From Rickettsiales bacterium (GTDB lineage: Bacteria; Pseudomonadota; Alphaproteobacteria; G027485855): 64,000 nucleotides of DNA. A model generated the notes under the pieces. It searched no databases. It was not told the DNA's origin and worked only from the letters and a program-made list of their open reading frames with translations. The stretch is from the NCBI GenBank assembly GCA_027485855.1, contig JAIXQD010000030.1:124001-188000 (forward strand), in the 5' to 3' direction. Within the stretch, counting starts at the first letter, position 1. The number at the start of each line of letters is the position of its first letter. The position numbers and the translations under genes are program-made. Positions 27,201-35,276 of this stretch are shown in pieces.

Positions 27201-27749
27201 CCCGTAATCGAGCACCTCTTGCTGATTGGCGGGGTTAAGAATAGGAATTTCGCTATGCAGCAGGGCATAATCGCTTTGCGAGGGCAGGGTGGATGATTTG
27301 CAATCATGGTCGTCGCCCGCCAGCAGCAGCACGCCACCCTTGGGCATGGTGCCAGCGTTATTGGCGTGACGAAACACATCTATGCTGCGGTCAACCCCGG
27401 GGGCTTTGCCATACCAATAGGCAAAAACGCCATCATATTTAGCGCCACTAAATAAATTAGTTTGCTGACTGCCCCACACAGCGGTTGCGGCTAAATCTTC
27501 GTTTATGCCCGGCTCAAAGACAATATGATGTTGGCGCATTAGTTTGCCGGTGCGCCATAATTCTTGGTCAAGGCCGCCTAAGGGCGAACCACGATAGCCC
27601 GAGATAAAGCCTGCGGTTTTTAATCCTAGTACGGCATCGCGGCGGGCTTGCTCAAGCGGCAATCGCACCAGCGTTTGTATGCCGGTCATAATCACATCAT
27701 TTTGTGCTGACTCATAGCGATCAGCAAAAGAAATGGGGCGCAACGACAT
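24300..27749 (-). CDS. Fused indolepyruvate:ferredoxin oxidoreductase
   Basis: A 1149-residue fused 2-oxoacid:ferredoxin oxidoreductase that decarboxylates arylpyruvates (and perhaps branched-chain 2-oxoacids) to acyl-CoA. Order: N-terminal pyrimidine-binding domain; YCSGCPHNTST near 431-441; TPP-binding domain with NLGDGTYYHSG (494-504) and FNDAVAMTGGQPVDG; a ferredoxin-like segment with clustered cysteines (634-679); and the gamma domain starting at TGIGGTGVTTIAAILGY (719-735), then a long C-terminal domain. The single-chain form is common in aerobic proteobacteria. In the middle of leucine-degradation genes it could make acyl-CoA from transaminated amino acids; that substrate role is inference. 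Confidence 0.93.
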   Translation of the reverse strand: MSLRPISFADRYESAQNDVIMTGIQTLVRLPLEQARRDAVLGLKTAGFISGYRGSPLGGLDQELWRTGKLMRQHHIVFEPGINEDLAATAVWGSQQTNLFSGAKYDGVFAYWYGKAPGVDRSIDVFRHANNAGTMPKGGVLLLAGDDHDCKSSTLPSQSDYALLHSEIPILNPANQQEVLDYGLYGWAMSRFSGLWVSLTCLADTMDSMGIVNVADNRLQIITPQNVPMPPEGVNIRLGDTPLMQEERLRKYKLPAAIAFARANNLNRTIFRSATPKLALVASGKAYLDLRLALELLDIDDNKAQAMGLSLFKVAMPWPLDGETLAEFAKGHQQILVVEAKRNLIEDQLKAALYSLPDGQRPQILGKHNAQGQPLLPEVKSFGAATMARALLTILPPEAISDKARHYLAALDKQDNVLQKHQAQATRTPFYCSGCPHNTSTVVPEGSRGLAGIGCHYMVTWMGRNTELFSQMGGEGLHWVGQQHFTETPHVFVNLGDGTYYHSGLMAIRAAVAAKANITYKILFNDAVAMTGGQPVDGPLSPQLIAKQVLAEGVAKVIAVSDDLEKYGSNHGFPAEVTFDHRDNLDAVQKNLRASTGVTVIIYDQTCAAEKRRRRKRGTMPDPQKRLFINDAVCEGCGDCSTKSNCISVEPQETEFGRKRRINQSSCNKDYSCLKGFCPSFVTVLGGEIRREKAGAITLPALPTPSLPALNQPWNIVLTGIGGTGVTTIAAILGYAAFMDGKAIATLDMNGLAQKGGSVMSHIRIAATNEALHGARIAAGAADLLLAADIVVGASPEGMKHCTSNRTSAIINSHMAPTAAFVTNGNVQYDAQAMQLQIAEVSKTQSTVAANALAEKTLGDALYANMLLLGFAYQQGLVPVSEAAILQAIALNGTGVTANQQAFQLGRAAAHDAAFAEKLLQPAASVPLATSLADIVQKRSDFLTQYQNAAYAERYMALVRLVEEAEQKMGGGQTLTKAVARYFFKLMAYKDEYEVARLYSSDDFWQKLNAQFSGDFKLQFNLAPPLLSRRDPNTGHLQKTTFGPWMIKAFALLAKLRWLRGTAFDIFGYTDERRQERQLRDDYEQTMKALLPSLSPATLPTLLALANLPEQIRGFGHVKEANMQKAAAQKAQLLAQMQAPTTAAPLAAE

Positions 27750-27891
27750 AAAGTTCTCTCCGGCTAAAAACCTGCTGCATTTTGCGAGAAGATGGCATTT
27801 TTTACCAGAAAAAACAGGGGCTTATGTTGCGCTGCACAGAAGCTTGATGTTATTAGTCGCAGGCCTGCGCCGCTTTGTTTTTTTGTGGCGT

Positions 27892-28809
27892 TTATGTGCC
27901 CATACGCGCAGGAAAACCACCAGCTCTCCCCACCATACCGGGGGTGGCCTTGCCCAGCTGCGTGCCGAGCCATTTTGTGGTGTCGATGAGTTTGGGTAAA
28001 TCAATGCCGGTATCTACACCCATGCGCGAGAATAAATAAGCCAGATCTTCGGTGGCGACATTACCCGTAGCATTGGGGGCAAAGGGGCAGCCGCCAATGC
28101 CGCCGCAAGAACTATCGAAAGCATTCACGCCGACGCCATAGGCCGCCACCACATTGGCCACGGCCATATTGCGCGTATTGTGAAAATGCCCACGAAAGTT
28201 ACTGTGTGGCGCAATATTTTTTGCTGCGGCAAAAATAGCGGCTACTTGTGCGGGCACACCCACACCAATAGTATCGGCCAAGGCAATTTCATGCGTGCCG
28301 CAGGCGGCTATCTCTTGCACTAGCTCCAGCACTTGGGCGGGTTGCACTTCGCCACTAAAAGGGCAGCCAAAACACACCGAAATGGTAATATGTGCCGGAA
28401 TGTTTGCGGCTTTGGCCAACTGTACCACCTCGCGCCAAGCGCTGAGGCCTTGCGTGCGGCTCATATTTTGATTGCGCTGACCAAAAGCATCGGTCGCAGA
28501 AATGCTAAAGCCAATTTCATTGACGCCAGCGGCAATGGCGCGTTGTGCGCCTTTGGCATTCAGCGCCAGCCCCACAAAATGAGCGCCATTATTTATGGTT
28601 TTGTTTTGGTGCAGTTCGGCCATCACCGCTTCGGCATCGGCCATTTGTGGCACTAATTTTGGATGCACAAAGCTGGTGGCTTCTATATGGCTCAGGCCAC
28701 TGGCACGCACACGCGCAATCAGCTCAATTTTTTGCGCGGTGCTAAAAATGACCGATTCATTTTGCAGCCCATCGCGCGGGCTAACTTCTAGCAGACGAAC
28801 TTTTTGCAT
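27892..28809 (-). CDS. mvaB: Hydroxymethylglutaryl-CoA lyase
   Basis: A 305-residue TIM-barrel lyase splitting HMG-CoA into acetyl-CoA and acetoacetate, the last dedicated step of leucine degradation. The N-terminal VSPRDGLQNE motif binds the metal and substrate, SFVHPKLVPQMADAE follows, and the catalytic-cysteine loop reads GCPFAPNATGNVATEDL. Its ATG shares a base with the NUDIX stop codon (TAATG), so translation is probably coupled. The indolepyruvate oxidoreductase gene begins 142 bp downstream. Confidence 0.96.
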   Translation of the reverse strand: MQKVRLLEVSPRDGLQNESVIFSTAQKIELIARVRASGLSHIEATSFVHPKLVPQMADAEAVMAELHQNKTINNGAHFVGLALNAKGAQRAIAAGVNEIGFSISATDAFGQRNQNMSRTQGLSAWREVVQLAKAANIPAHITISVCFGCPFSGEVQPAQVLELVQEIAACGTHEIALADTIGVGVPAQVAAIFAAAKNIAPHSNFRGHFHNTRNMAVANVVAAYGVGVNAFDSSCGGIGGCPFAPNATGNVATEDLAYLFSRMGVDTGIDLPKLIDTTKWLGTQLGKATPGMVGRAGGFPARMGT

Positions 28810-29573
28810 TAGCCAGCTTTGGGTGCGGGTTTGCTGCTATAGTTAAAGGGGTTAGGGTGTGATGCCATTTGCTTTTTTAGTGCGGCGAGCTCGGCCTCAA
28901 GTGCGGCGGTTTTTTCAAGCTGCAGCACTTCGGTTAAGCGATCTTGCCCCATAAGAATGCTGCGCAATTCGTGCGGATAGGCAAAGCCACCCGCAGCATG
29001 CACGGCCACGGGTAAATTATCGTCCAGCGCAAAAAGCTTAAACTCTTTCACTTCGTCATGTTCAGGCATGGCGAGTAATTTTGTTGTAAGCTCTTTAGCG
29101 GCCTCACCGCGCACCACAAATAAATAGCCTAAGGTGCAAGAGGCTTTGTTAAAATAATCAAGATAATCAAGGTAAACTGAAATTTGCTGGCCATCTTCGG
29201 GCTTGAGCTGCACAATATTTTGGCTTTCTTCAGCGGCTTCGCGAATGGCGGCCATAATGGCACTTTCGGCCGCGCCAACTTCCATATAGCCGCCCAAAAG
29301 CGACCATTGATCGGTGCGGCGCATGGCCTTGCCACGCTTGCCCAACACCACGCTAAACTCATTGGGTGCGGTTTCAAGCAACAGCACCGCATGTGCGGCC
29401 ACCGCCATCATCGGCCACTGGGTGCCGCCCTCAAAATATTTGCCGTTGGGGCCTTTTTCTCCTTTATAAATATCGGCATTGCGATCGCCGACAATAATAG
29501 CGCGGCGCTGCTCAGCCGTCAGAATAGTGGTGGGGGCAGTGTGCATAAAGTCGGTGTGAGTAAATTCGGTCAT
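28809..29573 (-). CDS. NUDIX hydrolase family protein
   Basis: A protein of about 254 residues with a NUDIX box G(x5)E(x7)REAAEE in GGYMEVGAAESAIMAAIREA and following residues, so metal-dependent pyrophosphohydrolase activity on a nucleoside-diphosphate-linked compound is expected. The C-terminus has a helical stretch (TAALEAELAALKKQMA). AAGGAT six nt before the ATG at 29573 supports that start; the open frame continues upstream to 29636. The substrate cannot be read from sequence. The gene is coupled to HMG-CoA lyase through TAATG, an unexplained pairing. Confidence 0.85.
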   Translation of the reverse strand: MTEFTHTDFMHTAPTTILTAEQRRAIIVGDRNADIYKGEKGPNGKYFEGGTQWPMMAVAAHAVLLLETAPNEFSVVLGKRGKAMRRTDQWSLLGGYMEVGAAESAIMAAIREAAEESQNIVQLKPEDGQQISVYLDYLDYFNKASCTLGYLFVVRGEAAKELTTKLLAMPEHDEVKEFKLFALDDNLPVAVHAAGGFAYPHELRSILMGQDRLTEVLQLEKTAALEAELAALKKQMASHPNPFNYSSKPAPKAG

Positions 29574-29732
29574 GGCCGCATCCTTGCTTTTAAGCATCGC
29601 TATTTTGGGCAGACTTAAGATAGCAGAAAAGCACACAGGCTTAGCAAGTAAATTGTAGTTTCGGGATTTTTGCGGGCTTGATTAAGTGGCGCTATCGACC
29701 AGTGCCCCGCCAAAAAGCTTTGTTTAAAAAAT

Positions 29733-29745
29733 TGGTGGGCGCGAC
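29733..29745 (-). repeat. Fragment of the tRNA-Val 3' end
   Basis: TGGTGGGCGCGAC repeats exactly the last 13 bases of the tRNA-Val gene (29807-29819), 74 bp away, with a similar AT-rich flank. Between the copies are two near-identical hairpin units, CTTGCCGAAGGCAAG (29747-29761) and CTTGCCGAAGGCGAG (29772-29786). This is probably a remnant of a duplicated tRNA. The rest of 29637-30140 apart from tRNA-Val and the 29911-29967 repeat shows no gene. Confidence 0.65.
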
Positions 29746-29806
29746 CCTTGCCGAAGGCAAGTGTAGTTTATCTTGCCGAAGGCGAGAGGCTTGGTTTTAT
29801 AAAAAC

Positions 29807-29881
29807 TGGTGGGCGCGACAGGGATTGAACCTGTGACCCCTGCCGTGTGAAAGCAGTGCTCTACCGCTGAGCTACGCGCCC
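29807..29881 (-). tRNA. tRNA-Val (anticodon CAC)
   Basis: A complete cloverleaf of 75 nt including encoded CCA. Acceptor stem GGGCGCG/CGCGCCC is fully paired. The D arm is GCTC...GAGC. The anticodon stem CTGCT/GGCAG closes a 7-nt loop TTCACAC with anticodon CAC at positions 34-36. The T arm ACAGG/CCTGT has loop TTCAATC. Both flanks carry partial copies of the gene. Confidence 0.95.
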
Positions 29882-29910
29882 CAATCTTTAAACACAATCA
29901 ACATACTGGC

Positions 29911-29967
29911 TCAGCGGTAGAGCATTTATCTCTTGGCGCTGAGCACCACGCCCCAATCTTTAAACAC
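29911..29967. repeat. tRNA-Val 5' fragment with inverted D-arm copy
   Basis: Nineteen bases (CGCCCCAATCTTTAAACAC) at 29949-29967 repeat exactly 29877-29895, the 5' end of tRNA-Val and its upstream flank. Next to it an inverted pair CTCAGCGGTAGAG (29911-29923) and CTCTTGGCGCTGAG (29931-29944) reads as a D-arm copied in both directions. It forms a long hairpin but no cloverleaf, so it is a tRNA-derived remnant and not a gene. Confidence 0.7.
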
Positions 29968-30140
29968 CAACAAAAACCAGACATTAAACTAACATACTGA
30001 TACGAAAGTAAAAACAACCTTGTCTGCGTACCATGCTTTAGCCATAATCATAGTGCAAGATACATAATAATAAAGCGCGCTATCACAAAGCGCAAACTTC
30101 TAGCCTAGAACGGCGTGGACAATAGGAGCTTAACCTTATC

Positions 30141-31124
30141 ATGTCAAGCATGGCCTCGCCTTTACGCCCACGGCTTTTTGCCGCTTTTGCCCGCTGCTTT
30201 GCGGTGTTTTTGGCTATGTTTTTTCTGCTCTCGCCGGCGCGGGCGGCCGATGCGCCGCTCTTTCCTGATGCGCCCGATAAAAGCGTGCTCAGTTATGGCG
30301 TTTACGTTGGCGGCATTCAATTTTTGCAAGGCGGCTTGCAGCTGGGCTTTGATAAACAGAAATATTTTATCAGCGGCAAGGCGGCCACGCGCGGCTTTTG
30401 GGGCAATATTGTGCCATGGCAAACTGAATCTAATGCTGAAGGGCAGTTTGGCAAAACCGGCTTATTGCCGCAGCGCCATGAGGTGATTAGCACCTGGCGC
30501 GGCCAGTCGCGCAGTGTTGAGCTATTGTGGGATAAAAAACGGCAGATGAAAGCCTCGGCCACGCCGCCCGCGCAAGATGATGACCGCGATCCGGTTGAGC
30601 CCGCCTTATTGCAAAAAGCGGTCGATCCGATGAGCGGTGTTTTAGAGCTGCTGATGCATGCCGACTGGCAAAATGGCTGCAATGGCGTGGTGCCCGTATT
30701 TGATGGCCGCCGGCGTTTTGACATTGGCCTTGTCGATTACGGCACTGAGACTATCGAAAAACAAGATTTTACCTATTATGGCGGCGCCACACGCAAATGT
30801 GCGCTTGATTTTACCCTGATTGCCGGCGGCAAAAAAAAGGAAGATGCCAAAGGTTTTTGGGCCAAGCAGGACGGTAAAAATAAGCGCCCGCCTATTTATG
30901 TGTGGTTAGCGCAGGTTGCGCCAGGCTTGCCGCTCATGCCCGTTAAAATTGAAACGCAAAGCAGCTATGGCGCAGTCATGGTGCATTTGCTGGATTTCAG
31001 TGCAGCGAAGTTGCCGCCCCGTAAAAAAGCTGCCACCACCACCGAAACAGGCGCGCAAACCGCATCGCTTGCGTCTCTCCTCTTGGCAGATAAAACTAGC
31101 CCCGCTACAGTTGCCGTAAAGTAG
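30141..31124 (+). CDS. Secreted DUF3108 protein
   Basis: A 327-residue protein with a signal peptide of about 35 residues ending in SPARA, so exported to the periplasm. The mature protein has the DUF3108 pattern: an early YGVYVGGIQFLQGGLQL strand pair, a GFWGNIVPWQTESN segment, DWQNGCNGVVPVFDGRRRFD, and a late QSSYGAVMVHL strand. The family is thought to be beta-rich and of unknown function, linked to the outer membrane. The C-terminus is Ala/Thr-rich. The gene lies 58 bp upstream of glmU; a 14-bp repeat array begins at its stop codon. Confidence 0.85.
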   Translation: MSSMASPLRPRLFAAFARCFAVFLAMFFLLSPARAADAPLFPDAPDKSVLSYGVYVGGIQFLQGGLQLGFDKQKYFISGKAATRGFWGNIVPWQTESNAEGQFGKTGLLPQRHEVISTWRGQSRSVELLWDKKRQMKASATPPAQDDDRDPVEPALLQKAVDPMSGVLELLMHADWQNGCNGVVPVFDGRRRFDIGLVDYGTETIEKQDFTYYGGATRKCALDFTLIAGGKKKEDAKGFWAKQDGKNKRPPIYVWLAQVAPGLPLMPVKIETQSSYGAVMVHLLDFSAAKLPPRKKAATTTETGAQTASLASLLLADKTSPATVAVK

Positions 31125-31165
31125 ATTCTTCTTAGAGGTTTCCGCCAAGTAGTTTCCGCTAAGTA
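31110..31165. repeat. 14-bp repeat copies between DUF3108 and glmU
   Basis: GTTTCCGCCAAGTA (31138) and GTTTCCGCTAAGTA (31152) are adjacent and differ at one base. A related 14-mer, GTTGCCGTAAAGTA (31110), spans the stop codon of the DUF3108 gene. The array lies in the glmU leader. Confidence 0.65.
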
Positions 31166-31182
31166 GTTTTCTGGGGGTTTTC

Positions 31183-32535
31183 ATGAGCAATAAAGATGTA
31201 GCCGCGATTGTGCTGGCCGCGGGCAAAGGCACGCGCATGCAAAGCGATAAGCCCAAGGTTTTGCACCAATTGGCCGGGCAACCCATGCTGAGCCATGTGC
31301 TGCAAGCGCTGGGTAAGGCGGGTATCGAAAAAATTATTGTGGTACTGGCGCCCGAGATGCAAGAGGTGGCAAGCATGGCAGCACCGCACATTATTGCCAT
31401 ACAGCAGCAACAGCGCGGCACGGGTGATGCAGTGCGGGCCGCATTGCCACAGCTGCAAAACCATGCCGGCGAAATTGTGATAACTAATGGCGATGCGCCA
31501 CTCATTACGCCCGACACCATAACGCACTTATTGCAACAGCGCCGCGCCCAAAGTGCCAGCGTGGCGGTGATGGGTTTTCATGTCGATAACCCTTTGCAAC
31601 AGGCTTATGGCCGCTTGCGCATCAACGGCCAAGGCCAGTGCGAAGAAATTATTGAGTTTAAAGATGCCCCGCCCGAGATACGCGCACAAAGCTTTTGCAA
31701 TGGCGGCGTTTATGCCGTGGCCGCTGGCCAACTGCCCGCGCTGCTGGATAAGCTGACCGATCATAACAGCCAAAAGGAATTTTATCTTACCGATATTGTT
31801 GGTCATGCGCATAAGGCCGGTGGTGTGTGTGTGGCGGTTGCTGGCAACATGGCCGAGCTTTTGGGCGTGAATAGCAAGGCCGAGCTGGCCGTGGCCGAGG
31901 CTTATTTGCAAACCCGCTTACGGCAGCAAGCTTTGCAAGCGGGCGTTACCTTACTAGACCCCGCCACGGTTTATTTATCGGCCGATACGCAGTTTGGCCG
32001 CGATGTAGTGCTGGCACAGCATGTGGTGATTGGTGCAGGCGTAACTTTGGCCGATGGCGTCAGTATCAAGCCTTTTTCGCATCTTGAGCAATGCAGCCTT
32101 GGCGCGGGCGTTGTAGTTGGGCCATTTGCTCGTTTGCGCCCCGGCACTGTCATTGGGGCGGGTGCGCATATTGGTAATTTTGTTGAGGTGAAAAATAGCC
32201 ACATTGGCGCAGGCAGTAAAATGAACCATCTGGCCTATATTGGTGATGCCACCATTGGCGCTTCTTGCAATATTGGCGCTGGCACCATTACTTGTAATTA
32301 TGATGGCTTTGACAAGCACCGCACCATTTTGGCCGATACGGTTTTTATTGGCTCTAACAGCACGCTGGTGGCCCCCATAGAAATTGGCGAGGGCGCTTAT
32401 GTTGCCGCCGGCAGTGTTTTAACCGAATCTGTGCCGGCACAAAGCATGGCTTTTGGTCGGGCGCGGCAAAGCAATAAGGCCGATTATGCCCAACAATATC
32501 GCAACAGCAAGAAAACTCATAAAAAACAGTCATAA
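31183..32535 (+). CDS. glmU: Bifunctional UDP-GlcNAc pyrophosphorylase / glucosamine-1-phosphate acetyltransferase
   Basis: A 450-residue cytosolic enzyme making UDP-GlcNAc for peptidoglycan and lipid A. The N-terminal uridyltransferase has VLAAGKGTRMQSDKPKVLH (residues about 11-29). The C-terminal left-handed beta-helix acetyltransferase shows hexapeptide repeats (IGAGAHIGNFVEVKNSHIGAGSK and onward) and GAGTITCNYDGFDKHRT. Both domains are intact and the length is normal. It precedes glmS by 75 bp, the frequent glmU-glmS pairing, so supply of glucosamine-6-phosphate and its use are co-located. Confidence 0.97.
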   Translation: MSNKDVAAIVLAAGKGTRMQSDKPKVLHQLAGQPMLSHVLQALGKAGIEKIIVVLAPEMQEVASMAAPHIIAIQQQQRGTGDAVRAALPQLQNHAGEIVITNGDAPLITPDTITHLLQQRRAQSASVAVMGFHVDNPLQQAYGRLRINGQGQCEEIIEFKDAPPEIRAQSFCNGGVYAVAAGQLPALLDKLTDHNSQKEFYLTDIVGHAHKAGGVCVAVAGNMAELLGVNSKAELAVAEAYLQTRLRQQALQAGVTLLDPATVYLSADTQFGRDVVLAQHVVIGAGVTLADGVSIKPFSHLEQCSLGAGVVVGPFARLRPGTVIGAGAHIGNFVEVKNSHIGAGSKMNHLAYIGDATIGASCNIGAGTITCNYDGFDKHRTILADTVFIGSNSTLVAPIEIGEGAYVAAGSVLTESVPAQSMAFGRARQSNKADYAQQYRNSKKTHKKQS

Positions 32536-32610
32536 ACTGTGACTTGCATCTAGCCATACCCCGCGCTTATGTCGATGATAGACGCTTAAAACTGATTCGG
32601 AGAAAAGAGC

Positions 32611-34434
32611 ATGTGCGGTATCGTTGGCATTGTTGGCAGTCATCATGCGGCCCCCTTATTGCTGGATGGGCTGAAGCGGCTTGAATATCGCGGTTATGAC
32701 AGCGCCGGCATTGCCACCTTGGTCAATGGCCATATTGAGCGCCGCCGTGCCGAGGGCAAGCTGATTAGCCTTGAGCAATTATTACAACAAGAGCCGCTAT
32801 CGGGTACGGTGGGTATTGCCCACACACGCTGGGCCACGCATGGCAAGCCCACCACACGCAACGCACACCCGCACGCCAACGATAAAGTAGCTGTGGTGCA
32901 TAATGGTATTATCGAAAATTACAGCAAGCTTAAAACCGAGCTGGCTGCCAAGGGCCATGTCTTTGAAAGCGACACCGACACTGAAGTTGTGGTGCATCTC
33001 GTCAGCGATTATTTGCAGCAGGGCTTTAGCCCGTCAGAGGCTGCGGCCCAAGCTTTGCCACGCCTGGAGGGCGCTTATGCTTTAGGCATTATTTTTGCGG
33101 GTCACCATAATTTATTGATTGGCGCACGTCGCGGTAGCCCGCTTGCCATTGGCTATGGCGAAGATGAAATGTATCTGGGCTCGGATGCTTTGGCGCTGGC
33201 GCCACTCACCAACCGTATCAGCTATCTTGAAGAAGGCGATTGGGTTGAAATAAACGGCACGCAAGTTTTGGTGCGCAACGAGCAGGGGCAGCCTGTCGAT
33301 CGGCCCATTCGGCAAACAGCATTTTCAGGTGCGCTCATTGGCAAGGGCGAGTTTCGGCATTACATGCTTAAAGAAATTGCCGAGCAGCCCGCAGTTATTG
33401 GTGAGGTGATAAAAAGCCTCAGCCAGCCCGATTTGGGCACCTTGCATTTTCCGCCCATGCCGGTTGATTGGGCCAAAACCTCGCGCCTGACTATCACTGC
33501 CTGTGGCACGGCTTATTACGCGGCTTTTGTCGCTAAATATTGGTTTGAGCAAGTAGCGCGCTTGCCCGTTGAAATTGATGTAGCGTCCGAGTTTCGTTAT
33601 CGGCAGCCGCCCATGCCCAAAGATGGCGTGATGCTGGTGGTGTCACAATCGGGCGAAACGGCCGATACATTGGCGGCCTTGCATTATGCCAAAAGCCAGC
33701 AGCAAAAAGTGATTGCGGTGGTCAATGTGCCGGAAAGCTCCATGGCGCGCGCGGCCGATGCGGTGCTGCATACCCATGCCGGCCCTGAAATTGGTGTGGC
33801 CTCTACCAAAGCTTTCACCACGCAGCTGACGGTGTTGGCGTTGCTGGCGCTTGAAGCCGCTGTGGCGCGGGGCACCATTAGCGCCGATTCATTGCGCGAA
33901 AAACTGCAAGCCCTTGCCTTGGTGCCAGCGGCCATTAGCGAAGTGCTGCGCCGCGATAATGAGTTACAAGCGCTGGCCAGCCACATTGCCGATGCGCGTG
34001 ATGTGCTTTATTTGGGGCGCGGCACCAGCTATCCTTTGGCACTTGAAGGCGCGCTTAAACTAAAAGAGATTTCCTATATCCATGCCGAGGGCTATGCCGC
34101 CGGCGAGATGAAGCACGGCCCCATTGCGCTGATTGATGAGCATGTGCCGATTATTGTGCTAGCACCCTTCGATGCGGTGTTAGAAAAAACTGCCAGCAAT
34201 GTGCAAGAGGCCATGGCGCGTGGCGGCCGCATTGTGATGTTTGCCGATAGTCAGGCACAGCAGCATTTGTCCTTTAAGCCGCCGCATGTTTTTACCATGC
34301 CGTCTATCGATGCCTTTGCCGCACCCATTTTATATGCCGCGCCCATGCAGTTGCTGGCTTATCATACGGCGGTGCTTAAAGGCACGGATGTTGACCAGCC
34401 GCGCAATTTAGCCAAATCGGTTACGGTTGAGTAA
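32611..34434 (+). CDS. glmS: Glutamine-fructose-6-phosphate aminotransferase (isomerizing)
   Basis: A 607-residue enzyme making glucosamine-6-phosphate from fructose-6-phosphate and glutamine, the entry step to UDP-GlcNAc. The N-terminal glutaminase starts MCGIVGIVG with catalytic Cys2 (after Met removal, Cys1); RWATHGKPT follows. Two SIS sugar-isomerase domains follow (TACGTAYYAAFVAKY, SQSGETADTLAAL, and a C-terminal region ending NLAKSVTVE). GGAGA lies about 8 nt upstream. The leader shows no glmS ribozyme-like structure. The end overlaps the AlkC-like gene by 8 bp. Confidence 0.97.
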   Translation: MCGIVGIVGSHHAAPLLLDGLKRLEYRGYDSAGIATLVNGHIERRRAEGKLISLEQLLQQEPLSGTVGIAHTRWATHGKPTTRNAHPHANDKVAVVHNGIIENYSKLKTELAAKGHVFESDTDTEVVVHLVSDYLQQGFSPSEAAAQALPRLEGAYALGIIFAGHHNLLIGARRGSPLAIGYGEDEMYLGSDALALAPLTNRISYLEEGDWVEINGTQVLVRNEQGQPVDRPIRQTAFSGALIGKGEFRHYMLKEIAEQPAVIGEVIKSLSQPDLGTLHFPPMPVDWAKTSRLTITACGTAYYAAFVAKYWFEQVARLPVEIDVASEFRYRQPPMPKDGVMLVVSQSGETADTLAALHYAKSQQQKVIAVVNVPESSMARAADAVLHTHAGPEIGVASTKAFTTQLTVLALLALEAAVARGTISADSLREKLQALALVPAAISEVLRRDNELQALASHIADARDVLYLGRGTSYPLALEGALKLKEISYIHAEGYAAGEMKHGPIALIDEHVPIIVLAPFDAVLEKTASNVQEAMARGGRIVMFADSQAQQHLSFKPPHVFTMPSIDAFAAPILYAAPMQLLAYHTAVLKGTDVDQPRNLAKSVTVE

Positions 34435-35224
34435 GCGCGCCGCTTCTCAAATAGACAAAGCGGCGGCCTTGCGTGAACGTCGCGGTGCCGCGCGCAGGGC
34501 CGATGTTTCGCCCGCGCTTAAATTATCGTTAGAGCAGGGCCGGCTTGAGGCCAAAACCCTGTCCGAAATTTTGGTGATTGATTTTGCCGCATTGCTGCGC
34601 AGCCTCAGCCGCAAAGCCAGCACGCATTTTATGGCACAAGCTGGCGCATCTGCGGGCATTTTGCAGCGTATACAACTGGGTGCGGCAAGTTTGCTCGAGG
34701 CCGAGGGTAAGGATATTATTCCTACATTGCTCGCCCACACCTCTGACACGCTGCGCGGCATGGCGGCCTATGCTTTAGCGCAGCGCCACCACAAAATTAC
34801 GCCCTTGCTGCGCCAGCTTGTGCCTTTGGCCTCCGACCACAACCCCAATGTGCGTGAGTGGGTTTGGCTAGCCGCACGGCCGCTTTTTGCCCAACAGCTG
34901 GCAGAGGGGCTTAAAACTTTGCAGCCTTATGTTAAAAACCCAAATGCCAATATGCGCCGTTTTGCCAGCGAGCTCAGCCGCCCGCGTGGCGTTTGGTGTG
35001 CGCATATTGCGGCGCTCAAACAGCGCCCACAGCTGGGCCTGCCCTTGTTGCAGCCGCTTTTGGCCGATGATAGCCGCTATGTGCAAAACTCGGTTGGCAA
35101 TTGGCTGAATGATGCCGCCAAAACTCAGCCCGATTTTGTGCGCCAATTGTGCCAAAGCTGGCTCAAACAAAGCGATCATGCCGCCACGCGCTACATTGTC
35201 AAGCGCGGTCAAAGAAGCCTTTAA
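34427..35224 (+). CDS. AlkC/COG4335-like HEAT-repeat DNA alkylation repair protein
   Basis: A 265-residue helical-repeat protein. Tandem HEAT-like helices run from about residue 95 to 250 (DTLRGMAAYALAQRHH, NPNVREWVWLAARPLF, NANMRRFASELSRPRGVW). The late motif DDSRYVQNSVGNWLNDAAK is characteristic of the COG4335 relatives of the AlkC/AlkD DNA glycosylases, which remove alkylated bases. No ATG is available, so translation must start at TTG 34427, which overlaps the last codons of glmS; coupling to glmS is likely. The catalytic residue was not confirmed. Confidence 0.78.
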   Translation: MSKRAASQIDKAAALRERRGAARRADVSPALKLSLEQGRLEAKTLSEILVIDFAALLRSLSRKASTHFMAQAGASAGILQRIQLGAASLLEAEGKDIIPTLLAHTSDTLRGMAAYALAQRHHKITPLLRQLVPLASDHNPNVREWVWLAARPLFAQQLAEGLKTLQPYVKNPNANMRRFASELSRPRGVWCAHIAALKQRPQLGLPLLQPLLADDSRYVQNSVGNWLNDAAKTQPDFVRQLCQSWLKQSDHAATRYIVKRGQRSL

Positions 35225-35276
35225 ACCTGCCGCACACCCGCTTGTAGAGTTGAGCAAAGCGGCTATACTTAAGCCC

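Noticed and set aside
32536..32610. glmS ribozyme
   Set aside because: The 75-nt leader is too short and no ribozyme core was seen; this class occurs mainly in Firmicutes.
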